Notes: generated by a model not told the origin, from the letters alone. A stretch of DNA of 64,000 bases from DATLGB01 sp035540675 (GCA_035540675.1 DATLGB010000223.1:1-64000); one strand, 5' to 3'; numbered from the stretch's first letter, positions 25,880 to 34,961 are shown. Numbers and translations: made by a program.

Positions 25880-26946
25880 GGGTCCTCACCGTCATCGGCA
25901 ACCGGCCCCAGTTCGTCAAGGCGGCCGCCGTCTCCGGCCACCTGCGCGCGGCGGCGACCGAGGTGATGGTCCACACGGGCCAGCACTACGACGACGAGAT
26001 GTCGCGCGTGTTCTTCGACGAGCTCGGCCTGCCGCGGCCCGAGCACCGGCTCGAGGCCGGCGGCGGCTCCAACACCGAGCAGACGGCCCGCATGCTGCTG
26101 GCGGTCGGCGACCTGCTGCGCGCCGAGGCGCCCGACCTCGTGCTCGTCTACGGCGACACGAACTCCACGCTCGCCGGCGCGCTGGCGGCGGCGCAGGCGC
26201 GGGTGCCCGTCGCGCACGTCGAGGCGGGCATGCGCTCGTTCGACCGCTCGATGCCCGAGGAGCTCAACCGCGTCCTCACCGACCAGTGCAGCGACCTGCT
26301 GCTGTGCCCGTCCGAGGGGCCGGCGGAGAACCTGCGGCGGGAGGGCGCGCCCGGCGCGATCGCCGTCGTGGGCGACGTGATGGTGGACGTCGCGCAGCTC
26401 GTCGCCCCGCGGGCGCGCGCGCGGACGCGCGCGCTCGAGGAGCTCGGCGTGCGCAGCGGCGAGTACGTGCTGGTCACCGCCCACCGCGCCGGCAACGTCG
26501 ACGTCCCCGAGCGCCTCGAGAGGCTGGTGGCGCTGCTGGAGGCGCTGCCGCTGCCGGTCCTGCTGCCGCTGCACCCGCGCACCCGCGGCCGGCTGGCGGA
26601 CGCCGCGCTGCTCGCGCGGCTCGAGGCCGCGCCGGGGATCCGGCTGGCGCCGCCGCTCGGCTACCTGGACTTCACCGCCCTGCTGCTGCACGCGCGCGCG
26701 GTCCTGACCGACTCCGGCGGCGTGCAGAAGGAGGCCTACCTGGCCGGGGTGCCGTGCGTGACGCTGCGCGACACCACCGAGTGGGTGGAGACCGTGCAGG
26801 CCGGCTGGAACGTCCTGGTCGACCTCGACGCGGCCGCCGCGCTGGCGGCGCTCGAGCGGCCGCGGCCGGCCGAGCGCCCGCCGCTGTACGGCGACGGCCG
26901 TGCGGGCGAGCGCGTCGTGGCCGCTCTCGTAGGATCCCGCGCGTGA
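25876..26946 (+). CDS. wecB: UDP-N-acetylglucosamine 2-epimerase (non-hydrolysing)
   Basis: A 356-residue GT-B-like epimerase that interconverts UDP-GlcNAc and UDP-ManNAc. Signatures are TVIGNRPQFVKAAAVS, VHTGQHYDDEMSRVFF, YGDTNSTLAGALAAA, HVEAGMRSFDRSMPEELNR, VTAHRAGNVD and LTDSGGVQKEAYLAGVPCV. All are typical of WecB. GTG 25876 overlaps the upstream stop (GTGA), and its own TGA overlaps the next GTG. It begins a surface-sugar gene set with a dehydrogenase and a hexapeptide acyltransferase. Confidence 0.93.
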   Translation: MRVLTVIGNRPQFVKAAAVSGHLRAAATEVMVHTGQHYDDEMSRVFFDELGLPRPEHRLEAGGGSNTEQTARMLLAVGDLLRAEAPDLVLVYGDTNSTLAGALAAAQARVPVAHVEAGMRSFDRSMPEELNRVLTDQCSDLLLCPSEGPAENLRREGAPGAIAVVGDVMVDVAQLVAPRARARTRALEELGVRSGEYVLVTAHRAGNVDVPERLERLVALLEALPLPVLLPLHPRTRGRLADAALLARLEAAPGIRLAPPLGYLDFTALLLHARAVLTDSGGVQKEAYLAGVPCVTLRDTTEWVETVQAGWNVLVDLDAAAALAALERPRPAERPPLYGDGRAGERVVAALVGSRA

Positions 26947-27944
26947 TCCGCGTCGGCGTCGCCGGCCTCGGCTACTGGGGCCCGAACCTGGCCCGCAACT
27001 TCGCGGCGATCGGCGGGTGCGAGCTCGCGTGGCTGTGCGACGCCTCCGAGGACGCGCTGGCGCGCGTGGGCGCCGCGCTCCCGGGCGCGCGGCGAACGAC
27101 CTCGCTGGACGACCTGCTCGACGACGCCGCGCTGGACGCCGTGGTGCTGGCCACGCCGGTGCCGACGCACGCGCCGCTGGCCGAGCGCGTCCTGCGGGCG
27201 GGCAAGCACTGCTTCGTCGAGAAGCCGCTCGCGCAGTCGGTCGCCGACGCCGAGCGGGCGGTGGCCGCGGCGGCCGAGCACGACCGCCTGCTGATGGTGG
27301 GGCACCTGCTGGAGTACCACCCGGGCGTGGCGAAGCTCAAGGAGATCGCGACGTCCGGCGAGCTCGGCGACATCCACTACGTCTACTCGCACCGCCTCAA
27401 CCTCGGCAAGCTGCGCGCCGACGAGAACGCGCTGTGGTCGCTCGGCGCCCACGACGTCTCCGTCCTGCTGCACCTGCTCGACGAGGAGCCGAGCGACGTC
27501 GAGGCGCGCGGTGAGTCCTACATGCGGCCCGGGATCGAGGACGTCGTGTTCTGCTTCATCCGCTTCCCGTCCGGCCGCGCCGCGCACATGCACCTGTCGT
27601 GGCTGGACCCGCACAAGGCGCGCCGCTTCACCGTCGTCGGGTCGAAGCGAATGGCCACGTTCGACGACATGGACCTCGAGCGCAAGGTCACCGTCTACGA
27701 CAAGGGCTTCGACGAGGACGCCCGCTCCTACGGCGAGTACATCACCCGTTCGGGCGACATCTACAGCCCGCGCATCCCGAACCGCGAGCCGCTTCGGATC
27801 GAGTGCGAGCACTTCGTCGAATGCATCCGCACCGGCGCCGCGCCGCTGTCGGACGGGCACAGCGGCCTGCGGGTGGTGCGGGTCCTCGAGGCGCTGCAGG
27901 CGCGGCTCGACGCGACGCGGAGGGACGTGGGTGCGCCTCTCTGA
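26943..27944 (+). CDS. Gfo/Idh/MocA family sugar dehydrogenase
   Basis: A 333-residue NAD(P)-dependent oxidoreductase. The N-terminal Rossmann fold has VGVAGLGYWGPNLARNF. The catalytic EKPLA motif lies in HCFVEKPLAQSVADAE, and the C-terminal domain has GHLLEYHPGVAKLKE and WSLGAHDVSVLLHLL. It resembles WbpB/WlbA-type enzymes that oxidise UDP-sugars for amino-sugar synthesis, which fits the neighbouring wecB and acyltransferase. GTG 26943 overlaps the wecB stop. Confidence 0.88.
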   Translation: MIRVGVAGLGYWGPNLARNFAAIGGCELAWLCDASEDALARVGAALPGARRTTSLDDLLDDAALDAVVLATPVPTHAPLAERVLRAGKHCFVEKPLAQSVADAERAVAAAAEHDRLLMVGHLLEYHPGVAKLKEIATSGELGDIHYVYSHRLNLGKLRADENALWSLGAHDVSVLLHLLDEEPSDVEARGESYMRPGIEDVVFCFIRFPSGRAAHMHLSWLDPHKARRFTVVGSKRMATFDDMDLERKVTVYDKGFDEDARSYGEYITRSGDIYSPRIPNREPLRIECEHFVECIRTGAAPLSDGHSGLRVVRVLEALQARLDATRRDVGAPL

Positions 27945-28638
27945 CCGCGCCCCCGGCCTGGTGCTGGGCCCCGGGGCGGTCGTGCCCGACTCGGTCCGCC
28001 TCGGCGCCCACGTCGTGATCCACGCCGGGACGGTCGTCGGGGAGGGCTGCGAGATCCAGGACGGCGCGATCCTGGGCAAGCCGCCCAAGCTCGCGCGGAC
28101 GTCGACCGCCCCGGCCGAGCCGCCGCGGCCGCTCGAGATCGGCGCCGGCAGCGTCGTCTGCGCGGCGGCGATCGTGCTGGCCGGCGCGCGCCTGGGCGAC
28201 GGCGTGATCGTCGGCGACCAGGCCTACGTCCGCGAGCGGGCGGTGGTCGGCGACGGCTCGCTGGTCGGCCATCGCGCGACTCTCGAGAGCGACGTGGTGG
28301 TGGGGCAGCGCGTGAGGATCCAGACCGGCGCGTACGTCACGCGCTGGACGGTGGTCGAGGACGACGTGTTCGTGGGGCCGGGCGCCAGCACCACCAATGA
28401 CGACACGATGGGCCGCCACGGGCCGGACTACGAGCTGCGCGGCGCGACGCTGCGGCGCGCCTGCCGGGTCGGCGGCAGCGCCGTGCTGTGTCCCGGCGTA
28501 GAGGTCGGCGAGGAGGCGTTCGTGGCCGCCGGGGCGGTGGTGACGCGCGACGTGCCGCCGCGTGCCGTCGTGATGGGTGTCCCCGCGCGCGTGGTGCGTG
28601 AGGTGCCGGAGGGCGACCGGCTCGAGCGCTGGCGGTGA
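27931..28638 (+). CDS. Left-handed beta-helix acyltransferase (WbpD/WlbB-like)
   Basis: A 235-residue protein with many hexapeptide repeats (VVPDSVRLG, VIHAGTVVGEGCEIQDGAILG, VVGDGSLVGHRATLESDVVVG, AVLCPGVEVGEEAFVAAGAVVTRDVPP). Such trimeric enzymes N- or O-acylate nucleotide sugars. With wecB and the dehydrogenase it would form a route to an acylated amino-sugar for surface glycans. GTG 27931 overlaps the dehydrogenase end by 14 bases; GGAGGGA lies upstream. Confidence 0.87.
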   Translation: MRLSDRAPGLVLGPGAVVPDSVRLGAHVVIHAGTVVGEGCEIQDGAILGKPPKLARTSTAPAEPPRPLEIGAGSVVCAAAIVLAGARLGDGVIVGDQAYVRERAVVGDGSLVGHRATLESDVVVGQRVRIQTGAYVTRWTVVEDDVFVGPGASTTNDDTMGRHGPDYELRGATLRRACRVGGSAVLCPGVEVGEEAFVAAGAVVTRDVPPRAVVMGVPARVVREVPEGDRLERWR

Positions 28639-29309
28639 GGCGCCGGCACGGGACCCGCGCGCTCGCGGCCCTGGCGGTCGGCCTGACGGCCGGGGTCGTC
28701 GCGCTCGAGTACGCGCACGTGTGGCGGCGCGGCCACGCGCCGCTGCCCACCAGCGACAGCGAGCCCGCCGAGGTCGTGGCCGCCGGCCGCGAGGCGGCGA
28801 TCGAGACTTACGAGGTGGCGGTCGCCGGCTACCGCTCCGGCTCGCCGCGCGAGAACGCGCTGCTGAACCTGCTCATCGCCTATGCGGCCACGGCCGGCAT
28901 CGTCCGGCTGTCGACGCACTCCATCCGCGAGACCGGCAGCTTCGGCCCGTTCCGCAACGTCCTGCTCGCCGACCGCCACATCCACCACTTCATCCCCGGG
29001 ATCGTGCTGGCGTTCCTCTCGGGCGGCGCGTCGATCATCTCGCGCGACGAGCGGCTCGACCGCTACCTGGCGGTCCCGTTCGGCGTCGGCACGGCGCTGA
29101 CCCTGGACGAGGCGGCGCTCCTGGTCGAGCTGGAGGACGTCTACTGGAGCGAGAGGGGGATCCTGTCGGTGCAGGTGACGCTGGCGGCCATGGCGCTGCT
29201 CGGCGCCCTCTCCCTCGGGCTGCGCCTGCTGCGGCGCGGCGAGACGCTGGTGCTCGAGCCGCGGACGCCCCGGGACGAGCCGCACCAGAGCGTCGGCGCG
29301 CCCAGATAG
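28635..29309 (+). CDS. Integral membrane protein with HIHHF motif, unknown
   Basis: A 224-residue protein. One N-terminal helix (about 8-27) precedes a polar region, then four more helices between about 75 and 205. The sequence RHIHHFIPGIVLAF at the start of a membrane segment is striking for its clustered His. SREN- and GGASII-type loops follow. GTG 28635 overlaps the acyltransferase stop (GTGA), so it is in the sugar operon. I do not recognise a function. Confidence 0.7.
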   Translation: MRRRHGTRALAALAVGLTAGVVALEYAHVWRRGHAPLPTSDSEPAEVVAAGREAAIETYEVAVAGYRSGSPRENALLNLLIAYAATAGIVRLSTHSIRETGSFGPFRNVLLADRHIHHFIPGIVLAFLSGGASIISRDERLDRYLAVPFGVGTALTLDEAALLVELEDVYWSERGILSVQVTLAAMALLGALSLGLRLLRRGETLVLEPRTPRDEPHQSVGAPR

Positions 29310-29319
29310 CGTACGCCGC

Positions 29320-29988
29320 GTGAGCGATCCCACGCAGCCGCCCTCCAACCAGCCGCCGCCCGGTCCGTCGTCCGGCGGCGGCCTCACGTCCGGCGACCCG
29401 CTCGGAGGCAGCGGGAGCCCCGCGCCCGGGCCGCCGTCGTATCCGCCGGGCTACTCGTCGCCCGCGCCGCCCGGCGCCGGTGGCACGGGCGTCTCGCCCG
29501 CCTTCGGCTCCGCGCCGGCCACCGGCGGCCACCAGCTCGGCAGCTGGGGCGCGCGCGCCGGGGCGGCGATCATCGACGGGCTGATCATCACGGTCCCGAG
29601 CGTCATCCTGTTCACGGTGTTCGGCGTCGGCATCGCGAACTCCGACGGCGGCGCCGGCACCGGGGTGGCGATCGGCGGGCTGCTGGTGAGCCTGCTCGTG
29701 TACCTCGCGGTGGCGCTGCTCTACGCGCCGGTGCTGATGTCGCGCTGGAACGGCCAGACGATCGGGCGCCGCGTGACCAACATCCGCGTGATCCGCGCCG
29801 ACGGGCAGCCGATGACCTTCGGCTTCGCCGCCCTGCGCGAGATCGCCGTCAAGGGCCTGCTCGTCGGCACGGCCGGCTCGTTCACCTTCGGCATCGCGTA
29901 CCTCGTCGACTTCCTGTGGCCGCTGTGGGACGACGAGAACCGCGCGCTGCACGACATGGTGGTCAACACGCGCGTCGTGAAGGCCTGA
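29320..29988 (+). CDS. RDD family membrane protein with Pro/Gly-rich N-terminus
   Basis: A 222-residue protein. Residues 1-75 are Pro/Ser/Gly-rich and disordered. The RDD domain starts with LGSWGARAGAAIIDGLIIT, continues with a second helix pair, and has the conserved RWNGQTIGRRVTNIRVIRADG and DDENRALHDMVVNTRVV. RDD proteins are of uncertain function; some affect ion homeostasis. GTG 29320 is the start; a double hairpin follows the stop. Confidence 0.83.
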   Translation: MSDPTQPPSNQPPPGPSSGGGLTSGDPLGGSGSPAPGPPSYPPGYSSPAPPGAGGTGVSPAFGSAPATGGHQLGSWGARAGAAIIDGLIITVPSVILFTVFGVGIANSDGGAGTGVAIGGLLVSLLVYLAVALLYAPVLMSRWNGQTIGRRVTNIRVIRADGQPMTFGFAALREIAVKGLLVGTAGSFTFGIAYLVDFLWPLWDDENRALHDMVVNTRVVKA

Positions 29989-29998
29989 TCCGGGCGCC

Positions 29999-30042
29999 GG
30001 GCCCGCTCCGCCGGGGCGGGCCCGCCCGCGGCCGTCGCGGGC
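29999..30042. terminator. Tandem hairpins between convergent genes
   Basis: Two perfect hairpins sit back to back: GGGCCCGC/GCGGGCCC (29999-30006 with 30016-30023) and GCCCGCG/CGCGGGC (30024-30030 with 30036-30042). They fill the 61-base gap between the RDD gene and convergent purA, so they probably end both transcripts. Neither has a T-tract, which is common in this GC-rich sequence. Confidence 0.6.
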
Positions 30043-30049
30043 GGGAAGG

Positions 30050-31369
30050 TCAGGAGACGGTCGCGCCGCGCGCGAACAGCGCGCTGCGCCGGCCGTCGTC
30101 GGTCCAGATCACCTGGTCGCGACCGGGGCCGACGCCGATCAGGGCGATCGGCACGCCGAGGAAGTCCGAGACGAACGCCAGGTAGTCGCGCGCCGCCGCC
30201 GGCAGCTCGTCCTCGCTGCGGCAGTCCCCGAGGTCCTCGTCCCAGCCCGGCAGCACCTCGTAGTCGCCCTCGACCTGGTGCAGCACGGACTGGTGGTAGG
30301 GGAACTCGTCGAAGTGGCGGCCGTTGCCGCGGTAGCCCGTGGCGACCTGCAGCGAGTCCAGGCCGGACAGGACGTCCAGCTTGGTGACGGCGAGATGGGT
30401 GAGCGTGTTCAGCCGCACGGCGTAGCGCAGGGCGACGAGGTCGATCCAGCCCACGCGCCGCGGCCGCCCGGTCGTCGTGCCGTACTCGCCGCCGGCCTCG
30501 CGGATCGCGTCGCCGAGCTCGTCGTGCAGCTCGGTCGGGAACGGCCCGGCGCCGACGCGGGTCGAGTAGGCCTTGGTCACGCCCCACACCTCGTCGAGGT
30601 CGCGCGGCCCCGCGCCGGTGCCCGCGCAGGCTGCGCCCGCGACCGGGTTGGAGCTCGTCACGAACGGATACGTGCCGTGGTCGATGTCGAGCAGCGTGCC
30701 CTGGGCACCCTCGAACAGGACGTTCGCGCCGCCGTCGAGCGTCTCCCAGACCAGCTTCGGCGTGTCCGCGATGTACTGCTCGAGCTTGTGGCCGTAGCTG
30801 AGGTACAGCTCGGTCATCGTCTGCAGGTCGAGCTGCGGGTCCTTCGCGTACGGGCGCAGCGAGAGCCGCTTCGGCTCCAGCGCCGCGACGATCTTCTTCT
30901 TGAGGATCTTCTCGTCGAGCAGGTCCTGCACGCGGATCCCGAGGCGCGCCGCCTTGTCGGCGTAGCAGGGGCCGATCCCGCGCCGGGTGGTCCCGATCTG
31001 CTGCTTGCCCAGGCGCGTCTCGCCGGCGGTGTCGAGCAGCAGGTGGTAGGGCATGATCAGGTGCGCGTTGGCGCTCACGCGCATGCCGGAGAGGTCGACG
31101 CCGCGGGCGCGCAGGCCGTCGAGCTCCTCGGTGAGCACGCGCGGGTCGATCACGACCCCGTTGCCGATCACGCACTTCTTGCCCGGGTAGAGGATCCCCG
31201 ACGGGATCAGGTGGAACTTCCAGGTGACGCCGTCGCGCACGATCGTGTGCCCGGCGTTGTTGCCGCCCTGGAAGCGGATGACCAGGTCCGCCTGCTCGGC
31301 CAGCAGGTCGGTCACCTTGCCCTTGCCCTCATCGCCCCACTGGGCGCCCACGATCACGATGCCGGCCAC
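30050..31369 (-). CDS. purA: Adenylosuccinate synthetase
   Basis: A 439-residue GTP-dependent enzyme joining IMP and aspartate in AMP synthesis. N-terminal VGAQWGDEGKGKVTDLLAEQ holds the P-loop and catalytic Asp, GGNNAGHTIV the catalytic His, and TTRRGIGPCYADKAAR the IMP site. FEGAQGTLLDIDHGTYPFVTSSN and TRVGAGPFPTEL are also present. Length is standard. The GTG start at 31369 matches the conserved N-terminus. The DnaC-like gene ends 12 bases upstream. Confidence 0.96.
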   Translation of the reverse strand: MAGIVIVGAQWGDEGKGKVTDLLAEQADLVIRFQGGNNAGHTIVRDGVTWKFHLIPSGILYPGKKCVIGNGVVIDPRVLTEELDGLRARGVDLSGMRVSANAHLIMPYHLLLDTAGETRLGKQQIGTTRRGIGPCYADKAARLGIRVQDLLDEKILKKKIVAALEPKRLSLRPYAKDPQLDLQTMTELYLSYGHKLEQYIADTPKLVWETLDGGANVLFEGAQGTLLDIDHGTYPFVTSSNPVAGAACAGTGAGPRDLDEVWGVTKAYSTRVGAGPFPTELHDELGDAIREAGGEYGTTTGRPRRVGWIDLVALRYAVRLNTLTHLAVTKLDVLSGLDSLQVATGYRGNGRHFDEFPYHQSVLHQVEGDYEVLPGWDEDLGDCRSEDELPAAARDYLAFVSDFLGVPIALIGVGPGRDQVIWTDDGRRSALFARGATVS

Positions 31370-31381
31370 GGCCAGAGCAGT

Positions 31382-32179
31382 CTAGGCGGGCGGCTCGCCG
31401 TAGCGGGCGGGGGCGACGAACGCCATCCGGCCCGCCCCCGCGCCCCGGCCCGGCTCGCGCAGATGGGCAGGGATCTCCACCTGCTTGCGGTGGTCCTCGC
31501 CGAACAGCGCCAGCGGGTCGCCGCACATCTCCACGATGCGCGAGACCGTGCGCTCGCCGATCTGCTCGGTCAGCGCGTCGGGCTTTAGGTTCGTCGTCAG
31601 CAGCAGCGCCCGCTCCTCCTCGTAGCGCGCGTTGACGATCGAGTACAGCTGCTCGAGGACCCACTCGCTCGTGCGCTCGGCGCCGACGTCGTCGACGTGC
31701 AGCAGGTCGACGGCCGCGAGCGTGTCGAGCAGCTGCAGGTAGGACAGGTCGGAGCCCTCGTCGTAGGTCTTGCGCAGCTCGGCCAGCAGGCGCGGCAGCG
31801 AGTAGATGACGACGCTGCGCCCGCGCTCGAGCGCCGCGCGCGAGATCAGCATCGCCAGCGTCGTCTTGCCCGTCCCGACGTCGCCGGTCAGCCACAGCCC
31901 CTTGCCGGCATCGAGGTTGGCGTCGAGGTCGCGGACGTACTGGCGCACCGGCCGCACGACGTGGTCGTCGATCAGCGTCACCGGCGGCGTGGCGAAGGAC
32001 ACGTGGCGGTACTTCTTCGGGATCACCGACGACAGCCGGCGCGCCTTCGCCTTGGCGATCCGCTCCGGCCGGCAGCGGCACTCGCGCGTCGTCCGCGCCT
32101 CCGTGTCGACGACGAAGCCGGAGCCGTCGCACTCGTCGAAGCGGCAGCGCGAGCCGCCGTGGTCGACGGTGAGCCTCAT
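31382..32179 (-). CDS. DnaC/DnaI-like helicase-loader ATPase
   Basis: A 265-residue protein. An N-terminal Cys cluster (C12, C17, C34, C36) looks zinc-binding. The AAA+ part has LWLTGDVGTGKTTLAMLIS (Walker A), VDLLHVDDVGAE (Walker B), LLLTTNLKPDAL (sensor 1) and TVSRIVEMC (Arg-containing sensor 2 region), typical of DnaC/IstB-type ATPases. Its ATG overlaps the dnaB stop (ATGA), so it is coupled to the replicative helicase, supporting a loader role over a transposon IstB role; no transposase is nearby. Confidence 0.87.
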   Translation of the reverse strand: MRLTVDHGGSRCRFDECDGSGFVVDTEARTTRECRCRPERIAKAKARRLSSVIPKKYRHVSFATPPVTLIDDHVVRPVRQYVRDLDANLDAGKGLWLTGDVGTGKTTLAMLISRAALERGRSVVIYSLPRLLAELRKTYDEGSDLSYLQLLDTLAAVDLLHVDDVGAERTSEWVLEQLYSIVNARYEEERALLLTTNLKPDALTEQIGERTVSRIVEMCGDPLALFGEDHRKQVEIPAHLREPGRGAGAGRMAFVAPARYGEPPA

Positions 32180-34839
32180 GCGTAGCGGTCGGGGTCGCGG
32201 ATCCCGGGCATGAAGCGCGGGTACTCGTGCTGGAACACGAGCGGCACCGTCCCCAGCCCGCCGTTGCGGTGCTTGGCGATGATCAGCTCGGCCTCGCCCT
32301 GGCGCTCGGAGTCGTCCTCGTAGTACTCCTCGCGGTAGATGAACATCACCAGGTCGGCGTCCTGCTCGATCTGCCCGGACGAGCGCAGGTCGGACAGCAT
32401 CGGGCGCTTGTCGTGGCGCTGCTCGACGGCGCGGTTGAGCTGCGACAGCGCCACCACCGGCACCGACAGCTCGCGCGCGAGCGTCTTGAGCCCCTTGGAG
32501 ATCTCGCCGATCTGCTCGACCACGCTGTCCGAGCGCGAGTCCGCGCGCATGAGCTGCAGGTAGTCGACGACGACCAGCCCGAGCTTGCCGTCCACCTGCG
32601 TCGACAGCCGCCGCGCCTTCGCGCGGATGTCGAGCACGGACAGGTCGCTCGAGTCGTCCACCCACAGCGGCGCCGAGTTGAGCGCCTTCAGCGCGCCCGT
32701 CACCTTCTGCCAGGAGACCTTGCCGCGCCGCAGGTCGTTGCCTTTGATCGAGCCCTGCGACGCGATGAACCGCTGCGCCAGCTCGGACTCGGACATCTCG
32801 AGCGAGAACATCACCGCCGGCCGGTCGAAGCGCACGGCCGCGTTCTCGAGGAAGTTGGCGGCGAGCGCGCTGTTGTGCACGACCACGTCGCCCGCGACGA
32901 AGTTGTGATCGCCCGGCACCGTCAGGTCGAACGTCTCGCGCTCGCCCACCGGCTCGACCGCGACGATCTCGTCCCACCACACGTCCGACGTCGCCAGCTG
33001 GCGCAGCTCCTCGTCGCCGATCGCGTCCGCGAGCTTGGCCAGCTGCGGCCGCGACACGCCCCGCGTGCCGACGTGCCAGTTGTGGTTGCGCGGGTGCCCG
33101 GCGGCGGCCGACACCTCCGCCCACGAGCGCTCGCCCTTCGCGGCTGAGACGAGCCGCCAGATGCCGGCCGGGACGGTGTCGACGTTCGTCTTGGACCGCA
33201 CCGACCCGAGGCCGGCGACGACGCGAGCGAGGCAGCTCCGCTTGCCGCACACCGCAACCTGCTCGGCGAACGCACGCAGGTCCTCCTGGCCCGTGATCAG
33301 CACCTCGAGCGCGACCTTCCCGGTGCCCTCGTAGACCGGCCGGCGCAGCTCGCGCAGCTTGGAGACGATGCCCAGCCGTAGCAGCAGGTGCTGGACGTCG
33401 CGCGCCAGCCGCTCGCTGATCGTGCTGTAGCCGACCTGCCACAGCCGGTCACTCGCGTAGACGTGGCCGTCGCAGCCGTAGAGCACCGACAGGAAGCGCG
33501 CGATGCGCCCGCGGTCGAGGCCGAACACCATCTCCGGGACGAACTTCGACTCCGACCGCGTGCCCCAGATGCCGTGCCGCTCGCACAGCTCGCGCACCGG
33601 GTTCGGCCGCGTGCGGTCGCCCGTGCTGATCGTCCCGGTGCCCCAGCCGGCGGCCGGGACGTGCAGGCGCGCGCCCATCGCCTCGGCCGCCTCGGCCACC
33701 TCGTCGACCACCGGCGAGTCCGGCCCCCAGCAGAACCGCGGGGTCCGCTCGGTCAGGTTGCCGTCGGCGAGCAGGGCCGCGAGCATGACCAGCTCGGCGT
33801 CGGGCATCGTCTGCTCGACCACCGGCGCGGGCAGGGTCCGCGGCACCGCGATCCGGTCTCCCGGCGCCAGCCCTCCGAGCTCGCGCCACCCGTCGATGGT
33901 GAGCAGCGGGTGGTTGGCCGTGGCCTCGATCCGGCGGCCGAGCTTCGTGGTGAGCCGCAGCACCGGCCTGACGCCGTTGCGGAAGCCGGCGGTCACCCGC
34001 GTGGGGCGCAGCCTGAGGTCGGGCCCGAGCGACGCCACCCACGCCTCCTCGGCCCCGTGCTCGAGTTCGGCCACCACGTCCTCGATGCGGCGCCGCGCGC
34101 CGCTCCACGGGTCGTAGACCGGCGTGCCCGCGCTCAGGCACTTGCCCATCGACGGGCGTGCGGCCAGGATGATCAGGTTGCCGGGCTGGAAGCCGCCGGT
34201 GATCTCGTCGAGGTCGTTGAAGCCGGACGGGGTGCCCGTGACCGTCTTGCCGGCCTCCGACAGCGCGGCGAGCTTCTCGATCTCCTCGTCGAGGACCTCG
34301 TGGATCTTGCGGAAGTCCTTGCGGCGGTCGTCGTGGCCGACCTCGAGGATCGCCCGCTCGGCCTGGTCGACCAGCTCGCGCGGGTCGCCGCCGCGCTCGG
34401 CCACCTGCTGCTGGATGCGGTAGGTGGCGGTGAGGAGGTTGCGCACCAGCGCCGCCTCCTTGACGATCTTGCCGTAGTGCGCCGCGTTGCCGACCACGGG
34501 CGGCGCGGCGGCCAGTGCCTCGATCGCGGCGGCGCCGCCGGCGGCCTCCAGGCTGCCGGACTGCTTGAGCTTCTCGGTGACCGTGAGCTTGTCGACCGGC
34601 TCGCTCTGCTCGTAGAGCGCGAGCATGGCGGCGTAGATCACCGCGTGGCCCGGCCGGTAGAAGTCGTCGGGCTGCAGGTTGAGCTGGACGCGCAGCGCGT
34701 AGAGCGTCTGGTCGGAGAGCAGGATGGCGCCGAGAACGGACTGCTCGGCCTCGATGCTCTGCGGCGGCACGAGCCCGGCGGGCGGCGCGCCGTTGGCGCC
34801 GCTGCCGTTGCTGCCGTTGGTGCGCTCGGGGACGCTCAT
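32176..34839 (-). CDS. dnaB: Replicative DNA helicase DnaB with an intein in Walker A
   Basis: An 887-residue precursor; after splicing the extein is 464 residues, a normal DnaB size. The N-terminal domain starts at PPQSIEAEQSVLGAIL. The RecA-like domain begins around TGFNDLDEI-type sequence and LIILAARPSMGK. The intein splits Walker A between K233 and S657. After it come FSLEMSESELAQRF, GLVVVDYLQLM, VVALSQLNRAVEQR and LRSSGQIEQDADLVMFI. ATG 34839 is used; 34854 is an in-frame alternative. The DnaC-like loader gene overlaps its stop. Confidence 0.95.
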   Translation of the reverse strand: MSVPERTNGSNGSGANGAPPAGLVPPQSIEAEQSVLGAILLSDQTLYALRVQLNLQPDDFYRPGHAVIYAAMLALYEQSEPVDKLTVTEKLKQSGSLEAAGGAAAIEALAAAPPVVGNAAHYGKIVKEAALVRNLLTATYRIQQQVAERGGDPRELVDQAERAILEVGHDDRRKDFRKIHEVLDEEIEKLAALSEAGKTVTGTPSGFNDLDEITGGFQPGNLIILAARPSMGKCLSAGTPVYDPWSGARRRIEDVVAELEHGAEEAWVASLGPDLRLRPTRVTAGFRNGVRPVLRLTTKLGRRIEATANHPLLTIDGWRELGGLAPGDRIAVPRTLPAPVVEQTMPDAELVMLAALLADGNLTERTPRFCWGPDSPVVDEVAEAAEAMGARLHVPAAGWGTGTISTGDRTRPNPVRELCERHGIWGTRSESKFVPEMVFGLDRGRIARFLSVLYGCDGHVYASDRLWQVGYSTISERLARDVQHLLLRLGIVSKLRELRRPVYEGTGKVALEVLITGQEDLRAFAEQVAVCGKRSCLARVVAGLGSVRSKTNVDTVPAGIWRLVSAAKGERSWAEVSAAAGHPRNHNWHVGTRGVSRPQLAKLADAIGDEELRQLATSDVWWDEIVAVEPVGERETFDLTVPGDHNFVAGDVVVHNSALAANFLENAAVRFDRPAVMFSLEMSESELAQRFIASQGSIKGNDLRRGKVSWQKVTGALKALNSAPLWVDDSSDLSVLDIRAKARRLSTQVDGKLGLVVVDYLQLMRADSRSDSVVEQIGEISKGLKTLARELSVPVVALSQLNRAVEQRHDKRPMLSDLRSSGQIEQDADLVMFIYREEYYEDDSERQGEAELIIAKHRNGGLGTVPLVFQHEYPRFMPGIRDPDRYA
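32872..34140 (-). mobile_element. DnaB intein with LAGLIDADG homing endonuclease
   Basis: A 423-residue intein. It begins CLSAGTPVYD at the Cys following PSMGK and ends VVVHN before extein Ser, so Cys1, terminal His-Asn and +1 Ser are all in place for splicing. Block B-like TANHPLLT is present. The endonuclease part has two DOD motifs: LAALLADGNL, and FLSVLYGCDGH. Inserting in the helicase P-loop (GKS) is a known DnaB intein site. All catalytic splice residues look intact, so it is probably active in splicing. Confidence 0.93.
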
Positions 34840-34896
34840 GGGATCGCCGAGCATAGGTCGGGGAGCGGCGGCGAGAAACGGTTCTTGCCGCTCGCT

Positions 34897-34919
34897 GCGG
34901 CCTTTGTCACGAAGGCCGC
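34897..34919. terminator. Hairpin between hypE and dnaB
   Basis: GCGGCCTT and AAGGCCGC pair perfectly around TGTCACG. It lies 43 bases after the hypE stop and upstream of dnaB, both on the minus strand. Its loop contains one of two TTTGTCACG direct repeats (34903-34911 and 34923-34931), spaced 20 bp apart. It may terminate the hyp operon or act in dnaB control. Confidence 0.45.
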
Positions 34920-34961
34920 AGATTTGTCACGGATGCGCGCCGCGGGCCGCCGCCGGCGCGC

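Noticed and set aside
31382..32179. IstB of an insertion sequence
   Set aside because: No transposase or terminal repeats nearby; the gene overlaps dnaB, fitting a helicase loader.
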